Origin: Streptomyces sulfonofaciens
GTDB lineage: Bacteria; Actinomycetota; Actinomycetes; Streptomycetales; Streptomycetaceae
DNA length: 64,000 nucleotides
Assembly (NCBI RefSeq): GCF_014656295.1
Contig: NZ_BNCD01000004.1
Coordinates: 451,688-515,687 of the forward strand
Direction: 5' to 3'
Numbering within the stretch: the first letter of the stretch is position 1; every line of letters begins with the position of its first letter. The translations under genes and the position numbers were made by a program. This document shows, piece after piece, positions 1-9,882 of the stretch. The notes below the pieces were generated by a model, which was not told where the DNA came from, made no database searches, and worked only from the letters and a program-made list of their open reading frames with translations.

Positions 1-19
1 AGGCGCCGCCCCGAGCGCC

Positions 20-1441
20 GTGCCGACCCCCGGTCCGGCCCCGCTGCGCTTCCCGGCCGGATTCGGCTGGGGCACCTCCACCTCCGCCTACCAGGTGGAG
101 GGAGCAGTGGGCGCCGACGGGCGGGGCGAGTCGATCTGGGACCGGTTCTGCACGGTGCCGGGCGCCGTCGAGAGGGGGGACTCGGGCGAGGTCGCCTGCG
201 ACCAGTACCGGCGCTTCGCCGAGGACGCCGCCCTGATGGCCTCGCTCCACCTCAACGCCCACCGCTTCTCACTGGCGTGGCCCCGGATCGTCCCGGACGG
301 CACCGGAGCCGTCGAACGGCGCGGCCTCGACCACTACGACCGTGTGCTGGACGCGCTGCTGGAGCGCGGCATCACCCCGCTGGTCACCCTCTACCACTGG
401 GACCTGCCGCAACCGCTCCAGGACCGCGGCGGCTGGCGCGCACGGGACACCGCCGCCCGCTTCGCCGACTACGCCGCCGTCTGCTTCGACGCGTTCGGCG
501 ACCGGGTGCGCGACTGGGTCACCGTCAACGAGCCGTGGATCGCCGGCGTCCTCGGCCACCAGCTCGGCCTGCACGCCCCCGGGGAGCAGGACCTCGCGGG
601 CAGCGTCCGCGCCATGCACCACCTGCTGCTCGGACACGGCCTGGCCGCCGCGGCGCTGCGCGCCACCGGGCGCGAGGACGCCAGGGCGGGCATCGCCTAC
701 AGCCTCTTCCCGCACACCCCGGCCTCCGACGACCCGGCCGACCTGGCCGCCGCGCACGCCTCGGACGGCTATGTGAACCGCTGGTTCCTCGACCCGGTGC
801 ACGGCCGCGGCTACCCCGAGGACATGCGGGCCCACTGGGAACGCGCCGCGGGCCCCCTGGACTTCGTGCGGGCCGGCGACCTGGAGGCCATCGCCACCGG
901 CAGCGACTTCATCGGCGTCAACTACTACACCCGCCGGATCGTCGGCGCCGCAACCGGTGACGGCCCCTGGCCCTGGAAGGTCGAACCCGGCCGGCCCGGC
1001 GTGCCGCGCACCGACCTGGACTGGGAGATCGTGCCGGACGACCTCACCGCCCTGCTGCTGCGCCTGCACCGCGACCACCCCGGTGTGCCGCTGCTGGTCA
1101 CCGAGAACGGCGCGGTCTTCGACGACGGCCCCGGCGCGGACGGTGCCGTGCACGACGCACGGCGCACCGCGTTCCTGCACGCCCACCTCGCCGCCGTGCA
1201 CCGCGCCATCGAAGGCGGCGCACCCGTGGAGGGCTACTTCCACTGGTCGCTCGTGGACAACTTCGAGTGGGCCATGGGCTACCGCCCCCGCTTCGGCCTC
1301 GTGCACGTCGACCGCGCCACCCAGCGCCGCACCGTGAAGGACAGCGGGCACTGGTACGCGCGCGCCGCGGCGAGCGGCGCCGTCCCGGCGGCCGCGCCCC
1401 GGCCACCGGTGGCGAGCGGCGACGGGGGGACCGGCACGTGA
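20..1441 (+). CDS. GH1 family beta-glucosidase
   Basis: Glycoside hydrolase family 1 enzyme that hydrolyses beta-glucosides or related beta-glycosides, probably in the cytoplasm because no signal peptide is visible. The N-terminus has the family signature FGWGTSTSAYQVEG. The acid/base is E171 in TVNEP and the nucleophile is E362 in TENG, and the 473-residue length is normal for GH1. The GTG at 20 is the first in-frame start visible. The window begins just upstream, so a slightly earlier start cannot be excluded. It is followed after 416 bp by a sugar kinase and an aldolase on the same strand, which suggests it releases the sugar those enzymes use. Substrate is not determined. Confidence 0.9.
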   Translation: MPTPGPAPLRFPAGFGWGTSTSAYQVEGAVGADGRGESIWDRFCTVPGAVERGDSGEVACDQYRRFAEDAALMASLHLNAHRFSLAWPRIVPDGTGAVERRGLDHYDRVLDALLERGITPLVTLYHWDLPQPLQDRGGWRARDTAARFADYAAVCFDAFGDRVRDWVTVNEPWIAGVLGHQLGLHAPGEQDLAGSVRAMHHLLLGHGLAAAALRATGREDARAGIAYSLFPHTPASDDPADLAAAHASDGYVNRWFLDPVHGRGYPEDMRAHWERAAGPLDFVRAGDLEAIATGSDFIGVNYYTRRIVGAATGDGPWPWKVEPGRPGVPRTDLDWEIVPDDLTALLLRLHRDHPGVPLLVTENGAVFDDGPGADGAVHDARRTAFLHAHLAAVHRAIEGGAPVEGYFHWSLVDNFEWAMGYRPRFGLVHVDRATQRRTVKDSGHWYARAAASGAVPAAAPRPPVASGDGGTGT

Positions 1442-1530
1442 GGAGGCGTCGAGGACGTCTGCTGCCGGGCGTGGACCGGAACCGCGCGCGCCTCACCCCG
1501 TACCGGGGCGCGCGCCTCACCGGGCGCAGG

Positions 1531-1651
1531 GGCCGCGTGGGCGTGAGCGGAGGCAGGGGCTGCGTGGGCGTGAGCGGAGGCAGGGGCCGCGTGGGCGTGA
1601 GCGGAGGCAGGGACCGCGTGGGCGTGAGCGGGCGCAGCGGCCGTGTGCGCC
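1531..1651. repeat. 27-bp tandem repeat in the gap 1442-1857
   Basis: Four adjacent 27-bp units begin at 1531, 1558, 1585 and 1612, and a partial fifth follows. The core of each unit is GTGGGCGTGAGCGG. The first three are nearly identical and the fourth has diverged at its end. The array lies in the gap between the GH1 gene and the kinase. It stays open in frame with the kinase, but the good ribosome site sits at 1858, so it is treated as non-coding. No gene is recognised in 1442-1857. Confidence 0.8.
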
Positions 1652-1857
1652 CGGCCGAGTGTTCTCCGCGGCAGCCGCACCGCTGCGCCGGCCGCCGCCC
1701 CGCGGCCGTCCAGGCCGGCTCGCCGCCGCTGCGCACGAGCACCCCGGCGGCCCGCCGCATGCCCGATCCTGTACGCGGTGCCCGCGGCCGCCCGGCACCC
1801 GCTGCTCCCGTGCCGGGCGGACAAGCGGCTTCGCCCCGCCGAAGGGGAGTTGAGGAG

Positions 1858-3489
1858 ATGACCGCTGTGACGAACTCCGGTGAAGGCGCCGCCGAGCGCG
1901 GCCTTCCCCTCACTCCGCCGGCGCCCGGGCCCACGGCGTCCGGCCGCACGGCGCTCGGGCCCACGGCATCCGGGCCCACGGCGTCCGGCGGGCCGCCGCT
2001 GGCCGGTCTGGACCTGGGCTCGACCCGTGTCAAGGCCGTGGTGTGCGGGGTGGACGGCAGTGTGCTGGGTGCCGCCGTGCGCCCCACGCCGCTCGGCGAG
2101 GACGACGCGGACGCGCTGGTGGCGACGGCCCTGGACGCGCTCGCCGAGGCGGTCGGCACCGCCGGCCGCCCCCCGGTCGCGATCGGCCTGACCGGCATGG
2201 CCGAGACCGGTGTGCCGCTGGACCGGGAAGGACGCCCCACCGGCCCCCTCCTCGCCTGGTCCGACCCGCGGGGCGCCGGCCAGGCGGCCCGGCTGGTCCG
2301 CACGCTCGGCGCGGCCCCTCTGCACGCCGCCACCGGCGTACGCCCGTCGGCCAAGGCCCCGCTCGCCAAGTGGTGCTGGCTGAGGGAGGACCACCCGGAG
2401 GTGCTGCGCCGGACGGCCGTCTGGTCCGGTGCCGCCGACCTCCTCGCCCACGCCCTCACCGGCGTCGCCGCCACCGACGCCACCTTCGCCCAGCGGACCA
2501 TGGGCTTCGACGTCCATCGGCGCCGCTGGGACCCCGACCTCCTCGCCCTCGCGGGGCTGACCGCGGAACAACTGCCCGCGGTGCGCCGGCCGGGCGAGCC
2601 GGTCGGCCGGGTCACTGCGGGGGCCGCCGCGCGGGTGCCGGGGTTGCGCCCCGGCACCCCGGTCGTGGTCGCCGGGCACGACCACCTCGTCGGAGCCTGG
2701 GCGGCGGGCGCGCGCAGCACCGGCGACCTCGCCGACTCGATGGGCACCGCGGAGGCCGTGTTCACCCTGGCCGAGGCGCCGCCGGACCCGGCCGGGGCGC
2801 TCGCCCAGGGCATGGGGTACGGGCGCCACGTGGACGGCCGGCACTGGTACCTGATGGCCGGTACGGGCAACTGCGGCGCCCTCGTCGACTGGTGCGCCGA
2901 CCTGCTCGGACTGCCGCCGGGCGGCGAACGGCACCAGCGGTTCGGCGCGCTGCTGGAGGCTGCGGGCCCGGGGCCGAGCGGCCTGGTGGTCGAGCCCTAC
3001 CTCACCGGCCGTACCGCCCCGGCACCCGATCCGCACAGGAGACTGGCCCTGCACGGCCTCGGCCCCGGCGACGGGCCCGCACGGCTGGCCCTGGCCGTCG
3101 TGGAGGCCACCGCGTACCAGGCGCGCTGGATGGCGGAGGCGCAGGCCGCGCTGACCGGTGCGCCGCCGCGCGGGGTGCTGCTGCTCGGCGGCCCGGTCGC
3201 CCTTCCGCGCTGGCCGCGGGTCAGGGCCGCGGTCAGCCCCTGGCCGCCCAGTGTGCTCGCCGAGCACCGTGCGCCCGCCGTCGGCGCGGCCCTTCTCGCG
3301 GCCGGCGCCGCGGGCCTGCCCGCACCGCCACCGCTGCCCACGGCCCCCCAGCGGCCGGGCCCCGACGAGGACGCGGCCGGCTACGCGGCCGTGTACCGCG
3401 ACACCTTCCTGCCGGCCGTGCAGCGGCCCGTCCCCGCCCCGGCCGGCACATCCGCACCCACCCCCCGTCCCGACCGGAGGACACCTTGA
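1858..3489 (+). CDS. FGGY family carbohydrate kinase
   Basis: Sugar kinase of the FGGY (xylulokinase/gluconokinase) superfamily, predicted to phosphorylate a sugar or polyol with ATP. After about 42 residues of low-complexity Pro/Thr/Ser/Gly sequence comes the N-terminal nucleotide-binding motif DLGSTRVKAV. Further matches are GLTGMAETG, a WSDPR segment and VVAGHDHLVGAW in the second half. Length is 543 aa. ATG 1858 was chosen because GGGGAGTTGAGGAG lies directly upstream; GTG 1867 is an alternative. The stop overlaps the TTG start of the downstream aldolase, so the two are translationally coupled. The sugar is not known. In E. coli sulfoglycolysis the equivalent kinase is of the PfkB type, so this pairing differs. 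Confidence 0.85.
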   Translation: MTAVTNSGEGAAERGLPLTPPAPGPTASGRTALGPTASGPTASGGPPLAGLDLGSTRVKAVVCGVDGSVLGAAVRPTPLGEDDADALVATALDALAEAVGTAGRPPVAIGLTGMAETGVPLDREGRPTGPLLAWSDPRGAGQAARLVRTLGAAPLHAATGVRPSAKAPLAKWCWLREDHPEVLRRTAVWSGAADLLAHALTGVAATDATFAQRTMGFDVHRRRWDPDLLALAGLTAEQLPAVRRPGEPVGRVTAGAAARVPGLRPGTPVVVAGHDHLVGAWAAGARSTGDLADSMGTAEAVFTLAEAPPDPAGALAQGMGYGRHVDGRHWYLMAGTGNCGALVDWCADLLGLPPGGERHQRFGALLEAAGPGPSGLVVEPYLTGRTAPAPDPHRRLALHGLGPGDGPARLALAVVEATAYQARWMAEAQAALTGAPPRGVLLLGGPVALPRWPRVRAAVSPWPPSVLAEHRAPAVGAALLAAGAAGLPAPPPLPTAPQRPGPDEDAAGYAAVYRDTFLPAVQRPVPAPAGTSAPTPRPDRRTP

Positions 3490-4442
3490 GCACCGTCCAG
3501 CCGCTCACCCCCACCGCTCCCGTGGCACCCGTCGCGGCCCTGGCCCGGCCCACCGGGACCTTCGCCATGGTCGCCATGGACCAGCGCGACTCCCTGCGCA
3601 CCCTGATGGCCGAGCACGCGGGCGAGCCCCGCGCGGCCATCACCGACGCCCGGATGACGGACTTCAAGCTGGCCGTCGCGGCCGCTCTGGGCCCGGCGGC
3701 CTCCGCGCTGCTGATCGACGGGCACTACGGCTTCCGCGAGCTGATGGACCGCCGCCTGCTGCCCGCCACCTGCGCTCCCGTCCTCGCCGTCGACGTGCTC
3801 ACCCAGGAGCCCGGCGGCCCGGTCACCGACACCGCGCTCGACACGGCGGTGGACCCCGCGGCCCTCGCCGCCGAGGGCGTCAGGGGACTGAAGCTGCTGG
3901 TGATCTGGCGGCGGGACCGGCACCGCGAGGAGCGGACGGAGCTGGCCGCCCGGTTCGTGGAGATGTGCCGGTCGGCGGGGCTCGCCTCGGTCCTGGAGCC
4001 GGTGGCACGGCCCGCCCCCGAGGAGGAGAGCGCCGGCTTCGACCTGGACGGCGCCATCGTGGAGGCCGCGAGGGAACTGGCCCCGTTGCGCCCCTCGCTG
4101 TACAAGTGCCAGGTGCCCTCCCGCGGGGTCGGCACGGTGGGCGACCTCGCCGCCCGGGCCGCCCGGATCGACGCGGTGGTGGACGTGCCGTGGGTGGTGC
4201 TCTCGCAGGGGGTCGAGCCCGCCGACTTCCCCAAGGCGGTCGAGGCGGCGTGCCGTGCCGGGGCCTCCGGCTTCCTCGCGGGCCGCGCGCTGTGGACCGG
4301 CGCCCTCGGCGCCCCCGACGTCCGCGCCGATCTGCGCGGCCCCTGCGCGGACCGGCTCGGGCACCTCGCCGACACCGTCGACCGGTACGGCAGGCCCTGG
4401 TGGGACGGGACGGCCGCCGGGCGGGCCGGAGGCACGGCGTGA
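3486..4442 (+). CDS. YihT/LacD-like class I aldolase
   Basis: Class I (Schiff-base) aldolase of the LacD/YihT family, which cleaves phosphorylated ketoses such as tagatose 1,6-bisphosphate or 6-deoxy-6-sulfofructose 1-phosphate. Compared from memory with E. coli YihT it aligns end to end: GTFAMVAMDQRDSLR near the N-terminus, KLLVIWR, LYKCQVP carrying the presumed Schiff-base lysine K207, and a PWVVLSQGV...GASGFLAGRALW C-terminal part. Length is 318 aa, with a poorly conserved Pro/Ala/Val N-terminus. The start is TTG 3486 and overlaps the kinase stop. The true substrate is open: sulfosugar, deoxysugar and tagatose-type intermediates are all possible. Confidence 0.85.
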   Translation: MSTVQPLTPTAPVAPVAALARPTGTFAMVAMDQRDSLRTLMAEHAGEPRAAITDARMTDFKLAVAAALGPAASALLIDGHYGFRELMDRRLLPATCAPVLAVDVLTQEPGGPVTDTALDTAVDPAALAAEGVRGLKLLVIWRRDRHREERTELAARFVEMCRSAGLASVLEPVARPAPEEESAGFDLDGAIVEAARELAPLRPSLYKCQVPSRGVGTVGDLAARAARIDAVVDVPWVVLSQGVEPADFPKAVEAACRAGASGFLAGRALWTGALGAPDVRADLRGPCADRLGHLADTVDRYGRPWWDGTAAGRAGGTA

Positions 4443-5170
4443 GCGGGGCGAGCGGCAGCACCCGCACCGGGCCCCTCGGGGCGGGCGGCGGCGCCCCGCG
4501 CGTGTGCCTGCTGCACACCGTGGTGGCACTGCCCGCGGTCTTCGACCCCCTGCTCCGCGAGGAGGCGCCGCAGGTGTCCGCCTACCACATGGTGGACGAG
4601 AGCCTGCTCGCCGACACGATCGCCCACGGGCCGCTGCCGCGCACCACCGCCCGGCTCGCCTCGCACATCCGGGAGGCCGAGGCGGCCGGTGCCCGCGCCG
4701 TCCTCGTCACCTGCTCCTCCATCGGGCCCGCGGCCGAGCGGATACGCCCCCTGGTGGCCGTCCCGGTGCTCAGGGTCGATGCGCCCATGGCGGCGGAGGC
4801 GGTGCGCACCGGCGCCCGCGTCGGCGTGCTCGCCACGCTCGCCTCCACCCTGGAGCCCACCGCTGATCTGATCCGCCGTCAGGCGGACGGGCTCGGGGCC
4901 GACGTCACCCTCACGGTCTCCACCTGCGAGGGCGCCCACGAGGCACGGCGCGCCGGGCGGCCGGAGCGGCACGACGAGCTGATCGCCGCCGAGGCCCGGC
5001 GGCTGGCCGCGGAGATCGACGTCCTGGTGCTCGCGCAGGCATCCATGGCCGCCGCCGTGGGCACCCTGCCGCCCGGCGCCCTGGGCGTGCCCGTGCTCAC
5101 CTCGCCGCGCAGCGGCACGGCCCAGCTCGCGGCGCTCTTCGGCCACGGGGCGCGGGGGGCGGGCGCCTAG
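4439..5170 (+). CDS. Asp/Glu/hydantoin racemase family protein
   Basis: Member of the aspartate/glutamate/hydantoin racemase superfamily (243 aa). Two cysteine-centred motifs are typical of this fold: TCSSIG at about residues 87-92 in the first half, and STCEGAHE in the second half with the catalytic-type cysteine. Start GTG 4439 overlaps the aldolase stop (GTGA), making it the last gene of a tight kinase-aldolase-racemase unit. Its chemistry in a sugar pathway is not obvious. It may isomerise or epimerise an acidic intermediate, but that is inference. A GC hairpin at 5193-5215 follows. Confidence 0.75.
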   Translation: MSGASGSTRTGPLGAGGGAPRVCLLHTVVALPAVFDPLLREEAPQVSAYHMVDESLLADTIAHGPLPRTTARLASHIREAEAAGARAVLVTCSSIGPAAERIRPLVAVPVLRVDAPMAAEAVRTGARVGVLATLASTLEPTADLIRRQADGLGADVTLTVSTCEGAHEARRAGRPERHDELIAAEARRLAAEIDVLVLAQASMAAAVGTLPPGALGVPVLTSPRSGTAQLAALFGHGARGAGA

Positions 5171-5192
5171 CAGCGCACCGCGGCCGGGCCGC

Positions 5193-5215
5193 GGGCCGGC
5201 CGGCGCGGCCGGCCC
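5193..5215. terminator. Bidirectional hairpin terminator
   Basis: Perfect 9-bp stem GGGCCGGCC/GGCCGGCCC with a 5-nt loop. It lies between the convergent ends of the racemase-family gene (stop 5170) and the M1 peptidase gene (stop 5251), so it can serve both. There is no U tract, as is usual in Streptomyces. Confidence 0.6.
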
Positions 5216-5250
5216 CTGGGTGCCCCGGCAGGGGGCCGCCGGCCGGGGAG

Positions 5251-6747
5251 TCACTCGGCGACCGGATCCACCACCCAGTCCGGGTGGCCCGGCATCGGCG
5301 GGGTCGTCGGGCCGTGCAGCCAGGGGTGCAGGAACTCCGACAGGTCCTGCCCCGACACCTGCGACACCAGGTCGACGAAGTCCTGCGTGCCCGCCGCCCG
5401 GCCGCGGCAGCGGGTGGACCACGCCCGCTCGATCCGCTCGAACGCGGTGTCCCCGACCTTCTCGCGCAGGGCGTACAGGACCAGGGCCGAGCCGTCGTAG
5501 CGCATCTTCCTGAAGAGGTCGGGCTCCGTGGGCTCGGCCGGGGCGCCGGCGTCGTGGCGCCACTGGTCGTGCCGGCGGTACGCCTGCCGCATGGCCGTCG
5601 CGAGGCTGTCGCCGCCGTGCGCCTCGGAGTGGAGGCGCTCGTAGTAGCGCGCGTGCCCCTCGCTCAGCCACAGGTCGGACCAGCTCTTCAGGGCGACGCT
5701 GACGCCGAGCCACTGGTGGGTCAGCTCGTGCACCATGTTGGCCTCGGCGTTGACCCGGGTGCCCAGCAGGTCGGCCCTCGGGATCAGCGCGAGGCCCTGG
5801 GTCTCCAGGGCGACACCGAGGTCGGTGTCGCCGACCAGGACGCCGTAGCGGTCGAAGGGGTAGGGCCCGAGCCGCTGCTCCAGCCAGGCGACGTGGTCGG
5901 GCGTCAGCTTCAGGTACCGCTCGGTGGGGGCGGCGAGCGCGTCCGGGACCGCATCGCGGATCGGCAGCCCGTGCGGCCCCGTGCGGTCCACGAAGGTGAA
6001 CTGGCCGATCGCCAGTTGGACGTACTGCGGGGTGACGGGCTGCCCGGACTCGTATGTCCAGCGGACCCGGCCGCCCGCGGCCGTGGTGCGGTCGGCGAGC
6101 CGGCCGTTGGCCACGGCCTCCAGGCCCGGCGGGGTGGTGACGCGGAACGTGAACGGCGCCCGCAGGCTGGGGTGGTCGTCGGCCGGGAAGACCATCTTCG
6201 CGCCGTTCGGCTGCGGGTACAGCACGGTGCCGTCCGGCGTCGGGATCCAGCCGTAGTCCGAGATGGCGTCGTCGCGGTGCCTGACCTGGGTGGGGTCCGC
6301 GGTGTAGGCGGCCTGGACGGTGAAGGTGCGCCCGTCGGCCAGCGCGGCCGCGGGTGTGATCACCAGCTCGTCGCCGTCGCGCCGGAACGTCGCGGCACGG
6401 CCGTCCACGGTGACCGAGCGCAGGACGTTGCCCGCGAAGTCGAGGTCGAAGCGGGACAGCGCCTGGGTGGCGGTGGCCCTGATCGTGGCGGTCGCCGCGA
6501 ACGGCGTCCGCGGGGCCTGCCAGTCGAAGTCCAGGGTGTAGTGGCGCACGGTGTAACCGCCGTTCCCGTCCAGCGGGAGGAGCGGATCGCCGAGTCCCGG
6601 GGCGCCGGGCGAGGGCGCCGCGGGCGCGGCCGGGGCCACCGGTGCCGTGGCGCGTGCGGGCGGTCCTGTCAGGGCGGCCGCGACGGTGGCCGCGGCGGCG
6701 AGGACGGGCAGGGATCTGCGACGGCGTGGCGTGCGGTGCATGTTCAT
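5251..6747 (-). CDS. Secreted M1 family metallopeptidase
   Basis: Zinc aminopeptidase of the M1 (gluzincin) family, predicted to be secreted. The N-terminus has a basic RTPRRRRS stretch, then a hydrophobic Ala/Val/Leu segment and an ARA signal-peptidase-like site, then a Pro/Ala linker. The zinc site is HELTHQW (H340, E341, H344) with the third ligand E363 in LWLSEGHARYYE, matching HEXXH-X18-E. The usual GXMEN substrate motif is replaced by LETQG, as in many bacterial secreted M1 enzymes. Length is 498 aa. It stands alone, convergent with the sugar operon and in tandem with the chitinase on the same strand. Confidence 0.92.
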   Translation of the reverse strand: MNMHRTPRRRRSLPVLAAAATVAAALTGPPARATAPVAPAAPAAPSPGAPGLGDPLLPLDGNGGYTVRHYTLDFDWQAPRTPFAATATIRATATQALSRFDLDFAGNVLRSVTVDGRAATFRRDGDELVITPAAALADGRTFTVQAAYTADPTQVRHRDDAISDYGWIPTPDGTVLYPQPNGAKMVFPADDHPSLRAPFTFRVTTPPGLEAVANGRLADRTTAAGGRVRWTYESGQPVTPQYVQLAIGQFTFVDRTGPHGLPIRDAVPDALAAPTERYLKLTPDHVAWLEQRLGPYPFDRYGVLVGDTDLGVALETQGLALIPRADLLGTRVNAEANMVHELTHQWLGVSVALKSWSDLWLSEGHARYYERLHSEAHGGDSLATAMRQAYRRHDQWRHDAGAPAEPTEPDLFRKMRYDGSALVLYALREKVGDTAFERIERAWSTRCRGRAAGTQDFVDLVSQVSGQDLSEFLHPWLHGPTTPPMPGHPDWVVDPVAE

Positions 6748-6977
6748 CGTCTACCTCCGGCCGGCGGATGACCGGCTGGGGTCACCTGGTCGGGGGAGTG
6801 GACGCCGTCCGGTCGGACGCACCCGCCCCGTGCGGCGTCGTACGGCCCGCGGGGCGGGTGCGAGCGCCGTGCCGGTGGTGCGGGAAGCACGGCCGTGCGG
6901 GGAGGGGGCCGTGCGGGAAGGACGGCCGCGCGGTGCGGGCGGCCGTGCGCGTGCCGGTCCGCCCCGGGCAGGCGTGA

Positions 6978-7002
6978 GGGCGGGGGCCCGGGACCCCCGC
7001 CC
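6978..7002 (-). terminator. Hairpin terminator after the chitinase gene
   Basis: Perfect 9-bp stem GGGCGGGGG/CCCCCGCCC with a 7-nt loop, 16 nt beyond the chitinase stop on the minus strand. The rest of 6748-6977 is GC-rich and holds imperfect repeats of a gtgcggg/ccgtgc type but no gene. Confidence 0.65.
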
Positions 7003-7018
7003 CGTGTGGCGCAACCGC

Positions 7019-8257
<1,239 letters not shown>

Positions 8258-8355
8258 CGGTTCTCCTCGTGGGGGAGGGGAGCGGACGTATGTGGTGGGA
8301 ACGTTTCGGTGCTTGACCTGTGAGCGCCCGGGAGGCGGTTGGGGGCGCTGGCTGA

Positions 8356-8384
8356 ACAGTAGAAGGACTAGACCAGTGCGTCAA
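8356..8384 (-). promoter_or_regulatory. Chitinase promoter
   Basis: Minus-strand -35 TTGACG (8384-8379), 17-bp spacer, -10 TACTGT (8361-8356). Transcription would start near 8349, about 90 nt before the chitinase ATG. The spacer holds the dre-like element listed separately. Confidence 0.75.
8362..8377 (-). promoter_or_regulatory. DasR-type (dre) operator candidate
   Basis: GAAGGACTAGACCAGT matches the dre palindrome ACTGGTCTAGACCAGT at 12 of 16 positions. All ten bases from the centre through the right arm (CTAGACCAGT) are identical. It sits between the -35 and -10 boxes of the chitinase promoter, where a repressor would block RNA polymerase. DasR control of chitinase genes is established in Streptomyces; binding here is inferred. 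Confidence 0.75.
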
Positions 8385-8652
8385 TGGTGTGTACCAATCC
8401 AATTCGGGGCGTCAGGGACGGAGTTCCACGGGGGGCGCGGCCCACCGCCCCGCCCCCCGTGCGCCGGTGACGGCCTGCCTCCGATCGGGCATACTCAACG
8501 CGCCACAGCCGTTGATCAGCTCCGTCCGCGATCCGGGCGGGCAGCATCGGCCGCAGTGCAGCACGTCCCCGGGCACGTCCCGGACCCCGGCGGCGCCGCC
8601 ACACCCCGTGCGCGCGTCCGCCGCAGCGCCCGACAGGGAGGAGAACGCCGCC

Positions 8653-9882
8653 ATGACAGAGGCAACGGGGGACGCGCGCAGCGCGTCGGTCGAAGGCGAC
8701 GGCGGGAGACGGGCGGGCCGCGCGGAGCAGCCCGTGGACCGCCACCTGCCCACTCAGGAGGCCCGCGACCTCCTCGCGCTCGTACGCGACGTCGTACGCC
8801 GCGAGATCCGACCGAACGCCGCGCAGGAGGAGGACGCCGGGCACTTCCCGCGCGACGTCTTCACCCTGCTCTCGGCGTCGGGACTGCTCGGCCTTCCCTA
8901 CGACAGCGAGTACGGCGGCGGCGAGCAGCCGTACGAGGTCTACCTCCAGGTGCTCGAAGAGCTCGCCGCCGCGCGCCTGACCGTCGGGCTCGGCGTCAGC
9001 GTGCACTCACTGGCCTGCCATGCGCTGGCCGCCTTCGGGGGCAAGGAGCAGCGGGCCGAGCACCTGCCCGACATGCTCGGCGGCGGTCTCCTCGGCGCCT
9101 ACTGCCTGTCCGAGCCGGGTGCGGGCTCGGATGCCGCCTCCCTGCGGACCAGCGCGGTGCGCGACGGCGGCGACTGGGTGCTGAACGGCACCAAGGCATG
9201 GATCACGCACGGCGGCATCGCGGACTTCTACACGGTCCTGGCCCGCACCTCCGGCGAGGGGGCGCACGGCATCACGGCCTTCCTGGTGCCGGGCGACGCG
9301 CCGGGGCTGAGCGCCGCGGCACCGGAGCGGAAGATGGGGATGAAGGGCTCGCCCACCGCACAGGTCCACCTGGACGGCGTCCGGGTGCCCGACGCCCGCC
9401 GCATCGGCGACGAGGGCCAGGGCTTCACCATCGCGCTGTCCGCGCTGGACTCCGGGCGGCTCGGCATCGCGGCCTGCGCCGTCGGCCTGGCCCAGGCCGC
9501 CCTGGACGAGGCCATGGCGTACGCCCTGGACCGGCGGCAGTTCGGGCGGCCGATCGCCGACTTCCAGGGGCTGCGCTTCCTGCTCGCGGACATGGCGACG
9601 GCCATCGAGGCGGGCCGTGCGCTCTACCTGTCCGCGGCGCGGCTGCGCGACGCGGGCAAGCCCTTCTCCCGGCAGGCCGCGATGGCCAAACTGCTGTGCA
9701 CGGACACCGCGATGCGGGTCACCACCGACGCCGTCCAGGTGCTCGGCGGATACGGCTACACGGCCGACTTCCCCGTGGAGCGCTATCTGCGCGAGGCCAA
9801 GATGCTGCAGATCGTCGAGGGCACCAACCAGATCCAGCGCGTGGTCATCGCCCGCCACCTCGTCGGTCCCGAGTCCGGCTGA
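8653..9882 (+). CDS. Acyl-CoA dehydrogenase
   Basis: FAD-dependent acyl-CoA dehydrogenase that introduces the alpha-beta double bond in fatty or branched acyl-CoA substrates. Domain order is normal: N-terminal helices, middle beta domain with YCLSEPGAGSDAASLRT and GTKAWITHGG, and a C-terminal helical domain ending YLREAKMLQIVEGTNQIQR. E389 is at the catalytic-base position of short-chain family members. ATG 8653 is preceded by GGGAGGAG and gives 409 aa. The open frame extends further upstream, but that part has no family similarity and overlaps the chitinase promoter. Chain-length preference cannot be told. Confidence 0.92.
   Translation: MTEATGDARSASVEGDGGRRAGRAEQPVDRHLPTQEARDLLALVRDVVRREIRPNAAQEEDAGHFPRDVFTLLSASGLLGLPYDSEYGGGEQPYEVYLQVLEELAAARLTVGLGVSVHSLACHALAAFGGKEQRAEHLPDMLGGGLLGAYCLSEPGAGSDAASLRTSAVRDGGDWVLNGTKAWITHGGIADFYTVLARTSGEGAHGITAFLVPGDAPGLSAAAPERKMGMKGSPTAQVHLDGVRVPDARRIGDEGQGFTIALSALDSGRLGIAACAVGLAQAALDEAMAYALDRRQFGRPIADFQGLRFLLADMATAIEAGRALYLSAARLRDAGKPFSRQAAMAKLLCTDTAMRVTTDAVQVLGGYGYTADFPVERYLREAKMLQIVEGTNQIQRVVIARHLVGPESG

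Noticed and set aside
269..1351. Long minus-strand open frame antisense to the GH1 gene
   Set aside because: Shadow of the GC-rich codon pattern; its composition is Gly/Val/His/Arg-rich with no family sequence, while the plus frame has full GH1 motifs.
1267..1857. N-terminal extension of the FGGY kinase through the tandem repeat
   Set aside because: It overlaps the GH1 gene end, is Arg/Gly-rich without kinase similarity, and a strong ribosome site precedes ATG 1858.
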